A stretch of DNA of 64,000 bases. It comes from Arthrobacter sp. U41 (GTDB lineage: Bacteria > Actinomycetota > Actinomycetes > Actinomycetales > Micrococcaceae). Position numbers and translations under genes: made by a program. The notes under the pieces are model-generated. The model did not search any database. It was not told the origin of the DNA and worked only from the letters and a program-made list of their open reading frames with translations. The stretch lies in contig NZ_CP015732.1 of assembly GCF_001750145.1 (NCBI RefSeq), positions 868,001 to 932,000 on the forward strand, written 5' to 3'. This document shows positions 22,771 to 32,699 of this stretch, one piece after another. How positions within the stretch are numbered: the stretch's first letter is position 1; each line of letters starts with the position of its first letter.

Positions 22771-24315
22771 ATGACGTTCACCGCCGAAGACGCTCAAACC
22801 CATTACGTCCCGCAGGACCTGACCACCCACATCCAGCACTACATCAACGGCGAATTCGTTGACTCCGTCAGCGGCCGGACCTTCGATGTGCTGGACCCGG
22901 TGTCCAACACCAACTACGCCACCGCGGCCGCCGGCCAGAAGGAGGACATCGACCTCGCCGTCGCCGCCGCCCGGGAAGCGTTCGTCAGCGGCCCGTGGCC
23001 GCGGATGAAGCCCCGCGAACGCGCCCGCATCCTGAACAAGATCGCGGACGCCGTCGAGGCCCAGGAGGACCGGCTCGCGGAACTGGAGACCTTCGACACC
23101 GGGCTGCCGATCACCCAGGCCAGGGGCCAGGCCCTCCGCGCCGCGGAGAACTTCCGGTTCTTCGCGGACCTGATCGTGGCCCAGTTCGATGACGCCATGA
23201 AGGTCCCCGGCGCGCAGATCAACTACGTCAACCGCAAGCCGATCGGCGTCGCCGGGCTCATCACGCCCTGGAACACCCCGTTCATGCTCGAGTCCTGGAA
23301 GCTGGCCCCCGCACTGGCCACCGGCAACTGCGTGGTGCTCAAACCCGCCGAGTTCACGCCGCTCTCCGCGTCCCTCTGGGCCCGGATCTTCAAGGATGCC
23401 GGCCTGCCCGACGGCGTGTTCAACCTGGTCAACGGCCTCGGCGAGGAGGCCGGCGACGCGCTCGTGAAGCACCCGGACGTGCCGCTGATCTCCTTCACCG
23501 GCGAAACCACCACCGGCCAGACGATCTTCCGCAACGCCGCGGAAAACCTCAAGGGCCTGTCCATGGAGCTCGGCGGCAAGTCACCGTGTGTTGTGTTCGC
23601 CGACGCCGACCTGGACGCCGCGATCGACTCGGCCCTGTTCGGGGTCTTCTCGCTCAACGGCGAGCGCTGCACCGCCGGGTCCCGGATCCTGGTGGAGCGC
23701 GCCGTGTACGAGGAGTTCTGCGACAAGTACGCCGCCCGCGCCAAAAACATCGTGGTCGGTGACCCGCACGACCCCAGGACCGAGGTCGGCGCCCTGGTCC
23801 ACCCCGAGCACTACGCCAAGGTGGCTTCCTACGTCGAGATCGGCAGGTCCGAGGGCCGGCTGCTGGCCGGCGGCGGGCGCCCGGACCACCTCCCCGAAGG
23901 CAACTACATTGCCCCCACGGTCTTCGCCGACGTCGCACCGGACGCCCGGATCTTCCAGGAGGAGATCTTCGGCCCCGTCGTCGCGATCACCCCGTTCGAC
24001 AGCGACGAGGAAGCGCTGGCGCTGGCGAACAACACCCGGTACGGCCTGGCGGCCTACATCTGGACCCAGAACCTGACCCGGGCGCACAACTTCTCGCAGA
24101 ACGTCGAAGCCGGCATGGTCTGGCTCAACAGCCACAACGTCCGGGACCTCCGAACCCCCTTCGGCGGCGTCAAGGCCTCCGGCCTCGGCCACGAGGGCGG
24201 CTACCGCTCGATCGACTTCTACACCGACCAGCAGGCCGTCCACATCACCCTCGGCACCGTGCACACGCCAAAGTTCGGCAGCGTCGAAGACGCCGCCGCC
24301 GGCGGCGACAGCTAA
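22771..24315 (+). CDS. hpaE: 5-carboxymethyl-2-hydroxymuconate-semialdehyde dehydrogenase
   Basis: The 514-aa protein is an aldehyde dehydrogenase. It has GVAGLITPWNTPFML, SFTGETTTGQTIF, the general-base glutamate in SMELGGKSPCVVF, and the catalytic cysteine in FSLNGERCTAGSRI. FGPVVAITPFDS and GGVKASGLGHEGG mark the C-terminal part. In this operon it would oxidise the ring-cleavage product of homoprotocatechuate to the corresponding tricarboxylate with NAD. TAAGGAAAAACA precedes the ATG. Specific assignment to HpaE rests on its position directly before the homoprotocatechuate dioxygenase gene; by sequence alone it is an ALDH of the HpaE/betaine class. Confidence 0.91.
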   Translation: MTFTAEDAQTHYVPQDLTTHIQHYINGEFVDSVSGRTFDVLDPVSNTNYATAAAGQKEDIDLAVAAAREAFVSGPWPRMKPRERARILNKIADAVEAQEDRLAELETFDTGLPITQARGQALRAAENFRFFADLIVAQFDDAMKVPGAQINYVNRKPIGVAGLITPWNTPFMLESWKLAPALATGNCVVLKPAEFTPLSASLWARIFKDAGLPDGVFNLVNGLGEEAGDALVKHPDVPLISFTGETTTGQTIFRNAAENLKGLSMELGGKSPCVVFADADLDAAIDSALFGVFSLNGERCTAGSRILVERAVYEEFCDKYAARAKNIVVGDPHDPRTEVGALVHPEHYAKVASYVEIGRSEGRLLAGGGRPDHLPEGNYIAPTVFADVAPDARIFQEEIFGPVVAITPFDSDEEALALANNTRYGLAAYIWTQNLTRAHNFSQNVEAGMVWLNSHNVRDLRTPFGGVKASGLGHEGGYRSIDFYTDQQAVHITLGTVHTPKFGSVEDAAAGGDS

Positions 24316-24349
24316 TCCCCGCACCCCCTTTAAAGGAAGAGAGAGCATC

Positions 24350-25435
24350 ATGACCAACTTCATCCCCAACCCCACCGTCCCGGCTCCGGACATCGTCCGC
24401 TGCGCCTACATGGAAATCGTCGTCACCGACCTCGCCAAGTCCCGCGCGTTCTACGTGGACGTCCTGGGGCTGCACGTGACCGAGGAAGACGAGAACAACA
24501 TTTACCTGCGCTCCCTGGAGGAGTTCATCCACCACAACCTGGTGCTGCGCAAGGGCCCGATCGCAGCCGTTGCCGCGTTCGCATACCGGGTGAAGTCCCC
24601 CGCCGAGGTGGATGCCGCGGAGGCCTACTACAAGGAGCTCGGCTGCCGTACCGAACGCCGCAAAGAAGGCTTCACCAAGGGCATCGGCGACTCCGTCCGC
24701 GTCGAGGACCCGCTGGGCTTCCCCTACGAGTTCTTCTACGAAACCGAGCACGTCGAACGCCTGACCCAGCGCTATGACCTCTACTCCGCCGGCGAACTCG
24801 TCCGTCTGGACCACTTCAACCAGGTCACCCCGGACGTCCCCCGGGGCCGCAAGTACCTTGAGGATCTGGGCTTCCGGGTCTCGGAGGACATCCAGGATTC
24901 GGACGGCGTCAGCTACGCCGTCTGGATGCACCGCAAGCAGACCGTGCACGACACCGCCCTCACCGGCGGCAACGGCCCGCGCATGCACCACATCGCCTTC
25001 GCCACCCACGAGAAGCACAACATCATCCAGATCTGCGACAAGATGGGCGCGCTGCGGATCTCGGACCGGATCGAACGCGGCCCCGGCCGCCACGGCGTCT
25101 CCAACGCCTTCTACCTCTACATCCTGGATCCGGACGGCCACCGCGTGGAGATCTACACGCAGGACTACTACACCGGCGATCCGGACAACCCCGTCATCAC
25201 CTGGGACGTGCACGACAACCAGCGGCGCGACTGGTGGGGCAACCCCGTGGTGCCGTCCTGGTACACCGAGGCCTCCCTGGTGCTGGACCTCGACGGGAAC
25301 CCGCAGCCGGTCATCGTCCGCGAGGATAAGAGCGAAATGGCCGTGACCGTGGGCGCCGACGGGTTCTCCTACACCCGCAAGGACGGTTCCCCTGAAGGAG
25401 ACAGGACGGGGTTCAAGCTCGGCGCGCAGCTCTAA
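24350..25435 (+). CDS. hpaD: 3,4-dihydroxyphenylacetate (homoprotocatechuate) 2,3-dioxygenase, probably Mn-dependent
   Basis: The 361-aa extradiol dioxygenase has two vicinal-oxygen-chelate modules. The metal triad known from the characterised Arthrobacter and Brevibacterium enzymes is present at identical numbering: His155 (RLDHFNQV), His214 (RMHHIAF) and Glu267 (DGHRVEIY). The second-sphere residues His200 (QTVH) and Tyr257 are also present. From memory the sequence is close to Mn(II)-dependent MndD of Arthrobacter globiformis, so manganese is the likely metal, although iron can serve in relatives. It opens the homoprotocatechuate ring next to the diol to give 5-carboxymethyl-2-hydroxymuconate semialdehyde, the substrate of the preceding dehydrogenase. 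AAAGGAAGAGAG precedes the ATG. Confidence 0.96.
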   Translation: MTNFIPNPTVPAPDIVRCAYMEIVVTDLAKSRAFYVDVLGLHVTEEDENNIYLRSLEEFIHHNLVLRKGPIAAVAAFAYRVKSPAEVDAAEAYYKELGCRTERRKEGFTKGIGDSVRVEDPLGFPYEFFYETEHVERLTQRYDLYSAGELVRLDHFNQVTPDVPRGRKYLEDLGFRVSEDIQDSDGVSYAVWMHRKQTVHDTALTGGNGPRMHHIAFATHEKHNIIQICDKMGALRISDRIERGPGRHGVSNAFYLYILDPDGHRVEIYTQDYYTGDPDNPVITWDVHDNQRRDWWGNPVVPSWYTEASLVLDLDGNPQPVIVREDKSEMAVTVGADGFSYTRKDGSPEGDRTGFKLGAQL

Positions 25436-25449
25436 CGTCCATCCCCTTG

Positions 25450-25481
25450 ACCGGTCCCGCATCCCAGGCTGCGGGACCGGT
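25450..25481 (+). terminator. Strong hairpin between hpaD and hpaH
   Basis: ACCGGTCCCGCA (25450-25461) pairs perfectly with TGCGGGACCGGT (25470-25481) around an 8-nt loop. It lies in the only sizeable gap of the operon's second half, so it may be a partial terminator or an mRNA stabiliser or processing site rather than the operon end. Confidence 0.6.
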
Positions 25482-25515
25482 TGCCCGTCCCACCGACTGA
25501 ACGGAACACGAACGA

Positions 25516-26301
25516 ATGCTTGAGCCCGCAACGATCGAGGCCATCGCGGATGAGCTGCTGGAGGCCGGCCGAAGCCGGACTCCGGTCCCCCTGCTGACCG
25601 CCCGCTATCCGGGGATGACTGTCGAGGACTCCTACGCCGTCCAGCAGCTCTGGCGGCGCCGCAACGAGAACGCCGGGCGGAAGCTGGTGGGCCGCAAGAT
25701 CGGCCTCACCTCCAAGGCCATGCAGGCCGCCACCGGCATCACCGAGCCGGACTACGGCGCCATCTTTGATGACATGGTGCTGGAGACGGGCTGCTCCGTG
25801 GAATGGGACAGGTATACCCATCCCCGGGTGGAAGTCGAACTGGCGTTTGTGCTGAAGAAGGACCTCACCGGCCCCGGCTGCACCATCTTCGATGTCCTGA
25901 ATGCCACCGACTACGTCATTCCGGCCCTCGAGATCCTCGATTCCCGGATCCAAATGGAGGGCCGGACCATCGTGGACACCATCTCGGACAACGCCGCGAT
26001 GGGGGCCATGGTGATCGGCGGCAACCCGGTCCGCCCCGATGCCGTGGACCTGCGCTGGGTCTCGGCCATCCTCTACAAGAACCAGACCGTGGAGGAAACC
26101 GGCGTCGCCGCCGGCGTCCTGGACCACCCCGCCAACGGCGTGCACTGGCTGGCCAACAAGATCGCCGCGCACGGGGACAGCATGAAGGCGGGCGACATCA
26201 TCCTGGCCGGCTCCTTCACCCGGCCGATGTGGGTGTACAAGGGCGACACCGTCCACGCAGACTACGGACCCCTGGGAGTTGTGACATGCCGCTTCGAATA
26301 G
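25516..26301 (+). CDS. hpaH: 2-oxohept-3-ene-1,7-dioate hydratase
   Basis: The 261-aa protein belongs to the hydratase/decarboxylase branch of the FAH superfamily (MhpD, XylJ, HpaH). It shows GRKIGLTSKAMQAATGI, the metal-binding acids in VEVELAFVLKKDL, ALEILDSR and TISDNAAMGAMVIG, and GDIILAGSFTRP at the C-terminus. It adds water to the oxo-heptene-dioate formed by decarboxylation, giving 4-hydroxy-2-oxoheptane-1,7-dioate for the aldolase whose gene overlaps its 3' end by 16 nt. Length agrees with the roughly 267 aa of E. coli HpaH. Confidence 0.93.
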   Translation: MLEPATIEAIADELLEAGRSRTPVPLLTARYPGMTVEDSYAVQQLWRRRNENAGRKLVGRKIGLTSKAMQAATGITEPDYGAIFDDMVLETGCSVEWDRYTHPRVEVELAFVLKKDLTGPGCTIFDVLNATDYVIPALEILDSRIQMEGRTIVDTISDNAAMGAMVIGGNPVRPDAVDLRWVSAILYKNQTVEETGVAAGVLDHPANGVHWLANKIAAHGDSMKAGDIILAGSFTRPMWVYKGDTVHADYGPLGVVTCRFE

Positions 26302-27095
26302 AACCTCAGAACACTTTCCGGGAAGCCCTGGCGGCGGCGGACCGTCCGCTGGCCGGGATGTGGATCTGCTCCGGCAGCCCCCTGGTGGCCGAACTCTGCG
26401 CCGGATCAGGCCTGGACTGGCTCCTGGTCGATGCCGAACACAGCCCCAACGGGCTCGAATCCATCCTCGCCCAGCTGCAGGCCATCAACGGCTACCCGGT
26501 CCACACCCTGGTCCGCCCGCCGGTGAACGACACCGTGCTGATCAAGCAGTACCTGGACCTGGGCGTGCAGAACCTGCTGGTCCCGATGGTGAATTCAGCG
26601 GCCGAGGCGGAGGCCGCCGTGGCCGCCACCCGCTACCCGCCGCACGGGGTCCGCGGCGTCGGCTCCGCCCTGGCGCGCGCCGCACGCTGGAACCGGATCC
26701 CGGACTACCTCGCCCGCGCCAGTGAGACCATCAGCGTCACCGTGCAGATCGAGTCCAGTGCGGCTGTTGACGTGGTGGAGAACATCCTGGCGGTCGACGG
26801 CGTGGACGCGATCTTCCTGGGGCCCTCCGACCTCGCGGCCTCCATGGGCCTGCTCGGCCAGCAGGAACACCCCGAGGTCCGGGCCGCCGTCGAACGTTGC
26901 CTCTCCGCCGCCCAAGCGGCCGGCAAACCCGCCGGCGTCAACGCTTTCATCCCCGCCACGGCGCGCCAGTACCTGGCCGCAGGGGCGGCATTTGTCCTCG
27001 TGGGCGCCGATGTGGCGCTGCTTGCCCGCGGCTCCGAAGCCCTCGCGGCCGACTTCATCGCTCCGGCCGACAACGACACCCCCGCAAGTTACTGA
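26286..27095 (+). CDS. hpaI: 4-hydroxy-2-oxoheptane-1,7-dioate aldolase
   Basis: The ATG at 26286 lies inside the end of hpaH; the product has 269 aa. It is a class II pyruvate aldolase of the HpcH/HpaI family: GMWICSGSPLVAELCAGSGLDWLLVDAEHSPN, the arginine in VRPPVND, metal-binding glutamate in QIESSAAVD and aspartate in LGPSDLAASMG. It splits the hydrated intermediate into pyruvate and succinate semialdehyde, completing the pathway to central metabolism. It is the last gene of the operon, followed within 6 bp by a copy of the 63-bp palindromic repeat, which could act as the terminator. Confidence 0.93.
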   Translation: MPLRIEPQNTFREALAAADRPLAGMWICSGSPLVAELCAGSGLDWLLVDAEHSPNGLESILAQLQAINGYPVHTLVRPPVNDTVLIKQYLDLGVQNLLVPMVNSAAEAEAAVAATRYPPHGVRGVGSALARAARWNRIPDYLARASETISVTVQIESSAAVDVVENILAVDGVDAIFLGPSDLAASMGLLGQQEHPEVRAAVERCLSAAQAAGKPAGVNAFIPATARQYLAAGAAFVLVGADVALLARGSEALAADFIAPADNDTPASY

Positions 27096-27100
27096 CGATC

Positions 27101-27163
27101 CAACGCGGGGTCACCTAGCGCCGGTAAAACCACCCGGGATGGGCGCGGAGTGACCCCGCGTTG
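27101..27163. repeat. 63-bp palindromic interspersed repeat, copy 2
   Basis: Termini CAACGCGGGGTCA and TGACCCCGCGTTG are perfect inverted repeats of 13 bp. The inner part (CCTAGCGCCG ... GGGCGCGGAG) is partly degenerate. It lies between the convergent ends of hpaI and a small membrane-protein gene. Confidence 0.85.
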
Positions 27164-27170
27164 CGGGGGG

Positions 27171-27569
27171 TCAGGCCGCGGCCGGCGCAGTCACGGACCG
27201 GGGGGCCGTCCGGGTCCGGAACCAGGTGGCCAGCTTCTTGCCCCTGCCCTTCCACCAGCTGTCCTCGTCACCGCCGTGGCGCCACCGGAAAGTCACCGCG
27301 ACCATCATGAAGACTCCGCCCGCGACGTCCTGCCACGTCCCGCTCGCGGCGTCGATCAGCACACTGACCCCGCAGATCAGGATCGAGGGCCAGGCCAGCG
27401 TGGTGAAGACGGTGTTGGCCACGTAGCGGCGGTGGGACCGCGGTACGGAAAGGGCCCGAACCATGTCGAAGCAGACACACACAACGACGATTGCCTGGCC
27501 CAGGGACAACAGGATCGAGCCCGTCAGCGATCCGGCGAACATGGCCAGGGCCTGCAGCCCGGAGTTCAT
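27171..27569 (-). CDS. Small membrane protein of unknown function
   Basis: The 132-aa protein has three hydrophobic stretches that are probably membrane helices: LQALAMFAGSLTGSILLSLGQAIVVVCVCF (two turns or one long helix), NTVFTTLAWPSILICGVSVLID, and QDVAGGVFMMVAVTFRW. The C-terminus is basic and aromatic (WWKGRGKKLATWFRTR) and likely cytosolic. No family is recognised. It is convergent with the hpa operon and upstream of nothing obvious on its strand; about 290 bp without a gene separate it from hspR. Codon use is like the neighbourhood, so it is probably a real gene. Confidence 0.68.
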   Translation of the reverse strand: MNSGLQALAMFAGSLTGSILLSLGQAIVVVCVCFDMVRALSVPRSHRRYVANTVFTTLAWPSILICGVSVLIDAASGTWQDVAGGVFMMVAVTFRWRHGGDEDSWWKGRGKKLATWFRTRTAPRSVTAPAAA

Positions 27570-27859
27570 GACCGGCCCGCGGTCAGTGCAGGTTCGGGCG
27601 CCGATTCACCCGGCGTAAATGGATCAAACATGCAGTGCCCCCCGGCTGTCCTCGCTGTTTCGCTGGCTGTGGCGCCAGTCTTTTATGCCAGGACAATTCA
27701 AACGGCCGGGCGGCCCGGAAGTCACGCAATCGCTGTACCCGTCTTTGCAGCCTGCGACTACCCGGATGCGGGCGCGGGTACTCGTTCCGCGGGCCGCGGA
27801 CTACGTGGACGGACCAGTGGACTTCTTGGAGGGGTGAAGGAACGCACAGCCCAGCGACG

Positions 27860-28282
27860 TTATTCGCTGTTCCGCGGCCTCCACACGACGACGGCCTGCG
27901 AGCGGGCGCGGGGCCGCTTGCCGCGGGCCAGGCTGACGACGTCGCCCGCGGCTCCGGCGGCGAAGATGCGGGATTCCAGGCTGCGGGGGCGGCGTTCGAG
28001 CTCCTCGCTTAGTTCGGTGACGCGGCGCTGCAGCGCGGCCACCTGGTTCTCCAGCTGGAGGATCCGTTTGATGCCTTCGAGGGAGACGCCCTCCTGCGAG
28101 AGCCGCTGCACCTCGCGGAGCATGTTGATGTCCCGCTGCGAGTAGCGGCGGGACTTGCCGGGGGCCCGGCTGGGCGAGACGATGCCCAGCCGGTCGTACT
28201 GCCGAAGCGTCTGGGGGTGCATGTCCGCCAGTTCCGCGGCCACGGAGATGACGAAGATCGGCTGCTCGAAGTCGATGGCCAT
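27860..28282 (-). CDS. hspR: MerR-family heat-shock repressor HspR
   Basis: The 140-aa protein has the MerR winged helix (VISVAAELADMHPQTLRQYDRLGIVSPSRAPGKSRRYSQRDINMLREVQRL, about 11-62) followed by a coiled coil (ILQLENQVAALQRRVTELSEELERRP). The MHPQTLRQYDRLGIVSP signature is typical of HspR. HspR represses the dnaK operon with DnaK acting as co-repressor, binding inverted repeats with TTGAG-N9-CTCAA symmetry; two such sites are present before dnaK. It is the last gene of dnaK-grpE-dnaJ-hspR, 15 bp after dnaJ, the standard actinobacterial order. Confidence 0.95.
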   Translation of the reverse strand: MAIDFEQPIFVISVAAELADMHPQTLRQYDRLGIVSPSRAPGKSRRYSQRDINMLREVQRLSQEGVSLEGIKRILQLENQVAALQRRVTELSEELERRPRSLESRIFAAGAAGDVVSLARGKRPRARSQAVVVWRPRNSE

Positions 28283-28297
28283 GGCAGGCGTCCGTTC

Positions 28298-29281
28298 CTA
28301 GAGCCTGGCCTTGGCTGCCAGTTCGGCGCGGACGTCCTCGCCGGCGGTTGCCGCGGCGAAAGCCTTGACGGCCTCCTCGGCTTCCTTGTTCAGCTTCCGC
28401 GGAACGGCGACGTCGATGGTCACCAGCAGGTCGCCGGTGGCCTTGGCATGCTTGACGCCGCGTCCCTTGACCCGGAGGGTGCGGCCCGACGGTGTACCGG
28501 CCGGGACGCGGACCTTGACCTTGTCGCCGTCGATGGTCGGAACCTCGATGTCGGCGCCCAGGGCTGCCTCCGGGAAGGAGACCGGGACATGGATGCGCAG
28601 GTTGTCGCCGTCGCGGACGTAAAAATCGTGCGGCTTCACCGAGACGGTGACCATAAGGTCCCCGTAGCCGGCCGGACCGTTCTGGCCCTTGCCGCGGACC
28701 CGGACCTTCTGGCCGTCCTTGATGCCGGCCGGGATGCGCACGTCGATGACTTCGCCGTCCGGTTCGCGAAGGCCGATGGTGGTCCCGCGGATGGATCCGG
28801 CGAAGGAGATGGAGGTCGACGCCGTCCGGTCCGCACCCTTCTGCGGTGCACGCTGGAAGGACTGGCCGCCGCCGAAGCCGCCGCCACCGCCGAAGAGGTC
28901 GGCGAACTCCGGCGGAATGCCGCCGGAGGTGCTGTAGCCGCCGGAATGGCGTCCGCCGCCGCCGGTGAAGAGCCCGCCAAAGAGGTCCTCGAAGCCCGCA
29001 CCGCCACCGGCCGCACCGCTGCCGCCGGGAGCGAACCGGGCTCCGCCGCCCATGGCCCGGATGGCGTCATACTGCTGGCGCTCGTCCGGATCGGAAAGCA
29101 CGGAGTAGGCCTCGGAGATGTCCTTGAACTTCCGCTCCGAAGCGGTGTCCCCCGCGTTGGTGTCCGGGTGGTGCTGCCGCGCGAGCTTCCGGTAAGCCTT
29201 TTTGATGTCGGCGTCGGAAGCGTCCTTGGCGATTCCAAGGATCTTGTAAAAGTCCTTGTCCACCCAGTCCTGGCTAGCCAA
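28298..29281 (-). CDS. dnaJ: DnaJ co-chaperone lacking the zinc-finger domain
   Basis: The 327-aa protein starts at a TTG at 29281 (AAAGGA upstream). The J domain spans residues about 9-73 with the HPD motif at 38-40. A long Gly/Phe-rich region (about 75-140, with GFEDLFGGLF and FADLFGGGGGFGGG) and the C-terminal substrate-binding domains follow. The four CxxCxGxG zinc motifs of classical DnaJ are absent, so it is a type II (CbpA/DnaJ1-like) co-chaperone. It stimulates ATP hydrolysis by DnaK and delivers substrates. It lies between grpE and hspR; the 94-bp gap before it holds a perfect 19-bp inverted repeat. Confidence 0.94.
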   Translation of the reverse strand: MASQDWVDKDFYKILGIAKDASDADIKKAYRKLARQHHPDTNAGDTASERKFKDISEAYSVLSDPDERQQYDAIRAMGGGARFAPGGSGAAGGGAGFEDLFGGLFTGGGGRHSGGYSTSGGIPPEFADLFGGGGGFGGGQSFQRAPQKGADRTASTSISFAGSIRGTTIGLREPDGEVIDVRIPAGIKDGQKVRVRGKGQNGPAGYGDLMVTVSVKPHDFYVRDGDNLRIHVPVSFPEAALGADIEVPTIDGDKVKVRVPAGTPSGRTLRVKGRGVKHAKATGDLLVTIDVAVPRKLNKEAEEAVKAFAAATAGEDVRAELAAKARL

Positions 29282-29307
29282 TGGCGTTTCCTTTCAAGTC
29301 TGTGTGC

Positions 29308-29364
29308 CGAGGTGACAGTTCGCGCCGATGTTTGGTCGAAACACGGGCGCGAACTGTCACCTCG
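29308..29364. repeat. Perfect 19-bp inverted repeat between grpE and dnaJ
   Basis: CGAGGTGACAGTTCGCGCC (29308-29326) is exactly complementary to 29346-29364, leaving a 19-nt loop. In the dnaK operon transcript this would be a very stable hairpin just ahead of the dnaJ ribosome binding site. It could be a dispersed REP-like element or an attenuator; no second copy was noticed in the window. Confidence 0.8.
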
Positions 29365-29375
29365 ATGGGGTACTG

Positions 29376-30050
29376 CTACGCCGGGACGGCCACGATGACC
29401 TGGGCTGCCCGCAGGACCCGGTCGCCGGTTTTGTACCCGGAGCGCAGGACCTGGCTGACGGTGTCGATCTCGACATCCGGGCCGGGCTGCTGGATGAGGG
29501 CCTCGTGGATCGTGGGATCGAACTCCACGCCGGTCTCATCGATGCGCACCAGGCCGTACGTCTTCAGCGCGTTCTCCAGCTTGGCGGCGATCGCGGCGAA
29601 GGGTCCGTCCGTGAGGTCACCGTGCTGGCGGGCGGCGTCGACGTCGTCCAGTACCGGGAGCAGGGAGTTCAGGACGCCGATGACGGCCATCTCCCCTGCC
29701 ACGGCACGGTCGCGTTCGACGCGCTTGCGGTAGTTGACGTACTCGGCCTGGAGGCGGCGCAGGTCATTCCTGAGCTCCTCCGCCTCCGCAGCGCCGGCAC
29801 CCTGGGCCACCGACTCCGCGGCCGGCACCTCAACACTGTTGAGGATGTCCTCCGCCTGGGACAGGGCGTCCCCGGAGTCTGAGTCCCCTGCGGCGGCGCG
29901 CTCCTGGTCGGGGTGGCGGGCCTGGCCGGTCTTCGGATCAACCTTGCGGTTGTCGTGGATGATCGGCTTCTGCGGCTCGTTCTCCTGCTGTTCAGCGTCG
30001 CGACGGCTCTCGGAAGAACCGTGCTCTTCTTCGTTACCGTGATGCGGCAT
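29376..30050 (-). CDS. grpE: Nucleotide exchange factor GrpE
   Basis: The 224-aa protein has a long acidic, disordered N-terminus (about 1-85), a long coiled-coil helix (EAEELRNDLRRLQAEYVNYRKRVERDRAVA), and the C-terminal beta domain with the GrpE signature (LIQQPGPDVEIDTVSQVLRSGYKTGDRVLRAAQVIVA). GrpE releases ADP from DnaK. It starts 2 bp after the dnaK stop, so the two are translationally coupled. The N-terminal extension is long compared with E. coli GrpE (197 aa) but common in actinobacteria. Confidence 0.95.
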   Translation of the reverse strand: MPHHGNEEEHGSSESRRDAEQQENEPQKPIIHDNRKVDPKTGQARHPDQERAAAGDSDSGDALSQAEDILNSVEVPAAESVAQGAGAAEAEELRNDLRRLQAEYVNYRKRVERDRAVAGEMAVIGVLNSLLPVLDDVDAARQHGDLTDGPFAAIAAKLENALKTYGLVRIDETGVEFDPTIHEALIQQPGPDVEIDTVSQVLRSGYKTGDRVLRAAQVIVAVPA

Positions 30051-30052
30051 GA

Positions 30053-31915
<1,863 letters not shown>

Positions 31916-31982
31916 GTGTTGCGTCCTTAACTTTCCGTGGAAACTTGCCGGTTTGGCTGCGGACCCAGAGGTCCGACCGTTA

Positions 31983-32059
31983 TTGAGCGATCTACACTCA
32001 ACTTTACTCAGACCCGTTTCAATGTCAATTCAAAGTTGAGCGCGGTGCGCTCAACTTTG
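31983..32059 (-). promoter_or_regulatory. dnaK promoter with two HAIR (HspR) operators
   Basis: Read leftward, TTGACA (32028-32023) and TAAAGT (32006-32001) are separated by 16 bp. One HAIR half-site pair, TTGAG-N9-CTCAA, lies at 31983-32001 right at the -10/start region. The second, at 32036-32054, lies just upstream of the -35 and is embedded in a perfect 13-bp inverted repeat (32031-32059, arm CAAAGTTGAGCGC). Confidence 0.85.
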
Positions 32060-32174
32060 AATTTCGGCCTGTCCGCAACCGTCCCCGGCGGCAATACTTC
32101 CCCGGAATTCCGGGCCTGCTCACACAATACCGAGGCAGGCGACTTGAGTGTTCGCTGAACGCGAAGCCTGTTGA

Positions 32175-32570
32175 TCAGCGGTCCCCGCGGCCAGCCTCGC
32201 CTGCGGAGTCATCCCGGGCGGGTTCCGCCTCGGTTTCCCGGTTCACGGCGCGCCGGCCGCCCGCGCCGCCGGCGCCACCGTAGTCGCCTTCGGGATATTC
32301 GCCTTCTTCGGCGGCCGTCGCCGGCGTGCCGCCGGCACCCGCCGCGCCATAGTCGCCCGTGGGGTAGTCGCCTTCCTCCACTCCGACGGTGGTGGCGCCG
32401 CTGACGCCCGCAGCCCCGTAATCACCGGCAGGGTATTCGCCTTCGCCGGCCTGGGCCGGATTCTCCCCGGCGGTGCCCGCCGCACCGTAGTCGCCCTCGA
32501 CGTACTGGCCCTCGGCGGTGGCCGCTTCGGATTCCGTTGCCTTTCGATCAATCTCGTTGTTTTCGGACAT
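32175..32570 (-). CDS. Acidic GDYGAAG tandem-repeat protein
   Basis: I place the start at 32570 (MSENNEID, preceded by GGAAGGAT); a longer frame to 32678 has no such site. The 131-aa product is hydrophilic and acidic, and contains four copies of a unit of 22-25 residues with the core E-G-x-Y-x-x-G-D-Y-G-A-A-G (VEGDYGAAG, PAGDYGAAG, PTGDYGAAG, PEGDYGGAG). No signal peptide, membrane segment or known domain is seen. The low-complexity, probably disordered character and the position next to the dnaK promoter region suggest a stress-related small protein; that is a guess. The repeats make slipped-strand length variation likely. Confidence 0.65.
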   Translation of the reverse strand: MSENNEIDRKATESEAATAEGQYVEGDYGAAGTAGENPAQAGEGEYPAGDYGAAGVSGATTVGVEEGDYPTGDYGAAGAGGTPATAAEEGEYPEGDYGGAGGAGGRRAVNRETEAEPARDDSAGEAGRGDR

Positions 32571-32699
32571 GGTTGGATCCTTCCGGGAAGCCTCGGCGCG
32601 CCCAGGCAGGCGCAGGGGCAGTCTATCGAGCGCCGCCGGGAGGCAACAGAGGCGAGTGTTACCCCGCCCCGGAGGCACTTCCGGGCCCCGGGTGTCCCG

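Noticed and set aside
27570..27859. Short frames between the small membrane protein and hspR
   Set aside because: None has a ribosome binding site, a domain or codon use that stands out; the gap appears to be non-coding.
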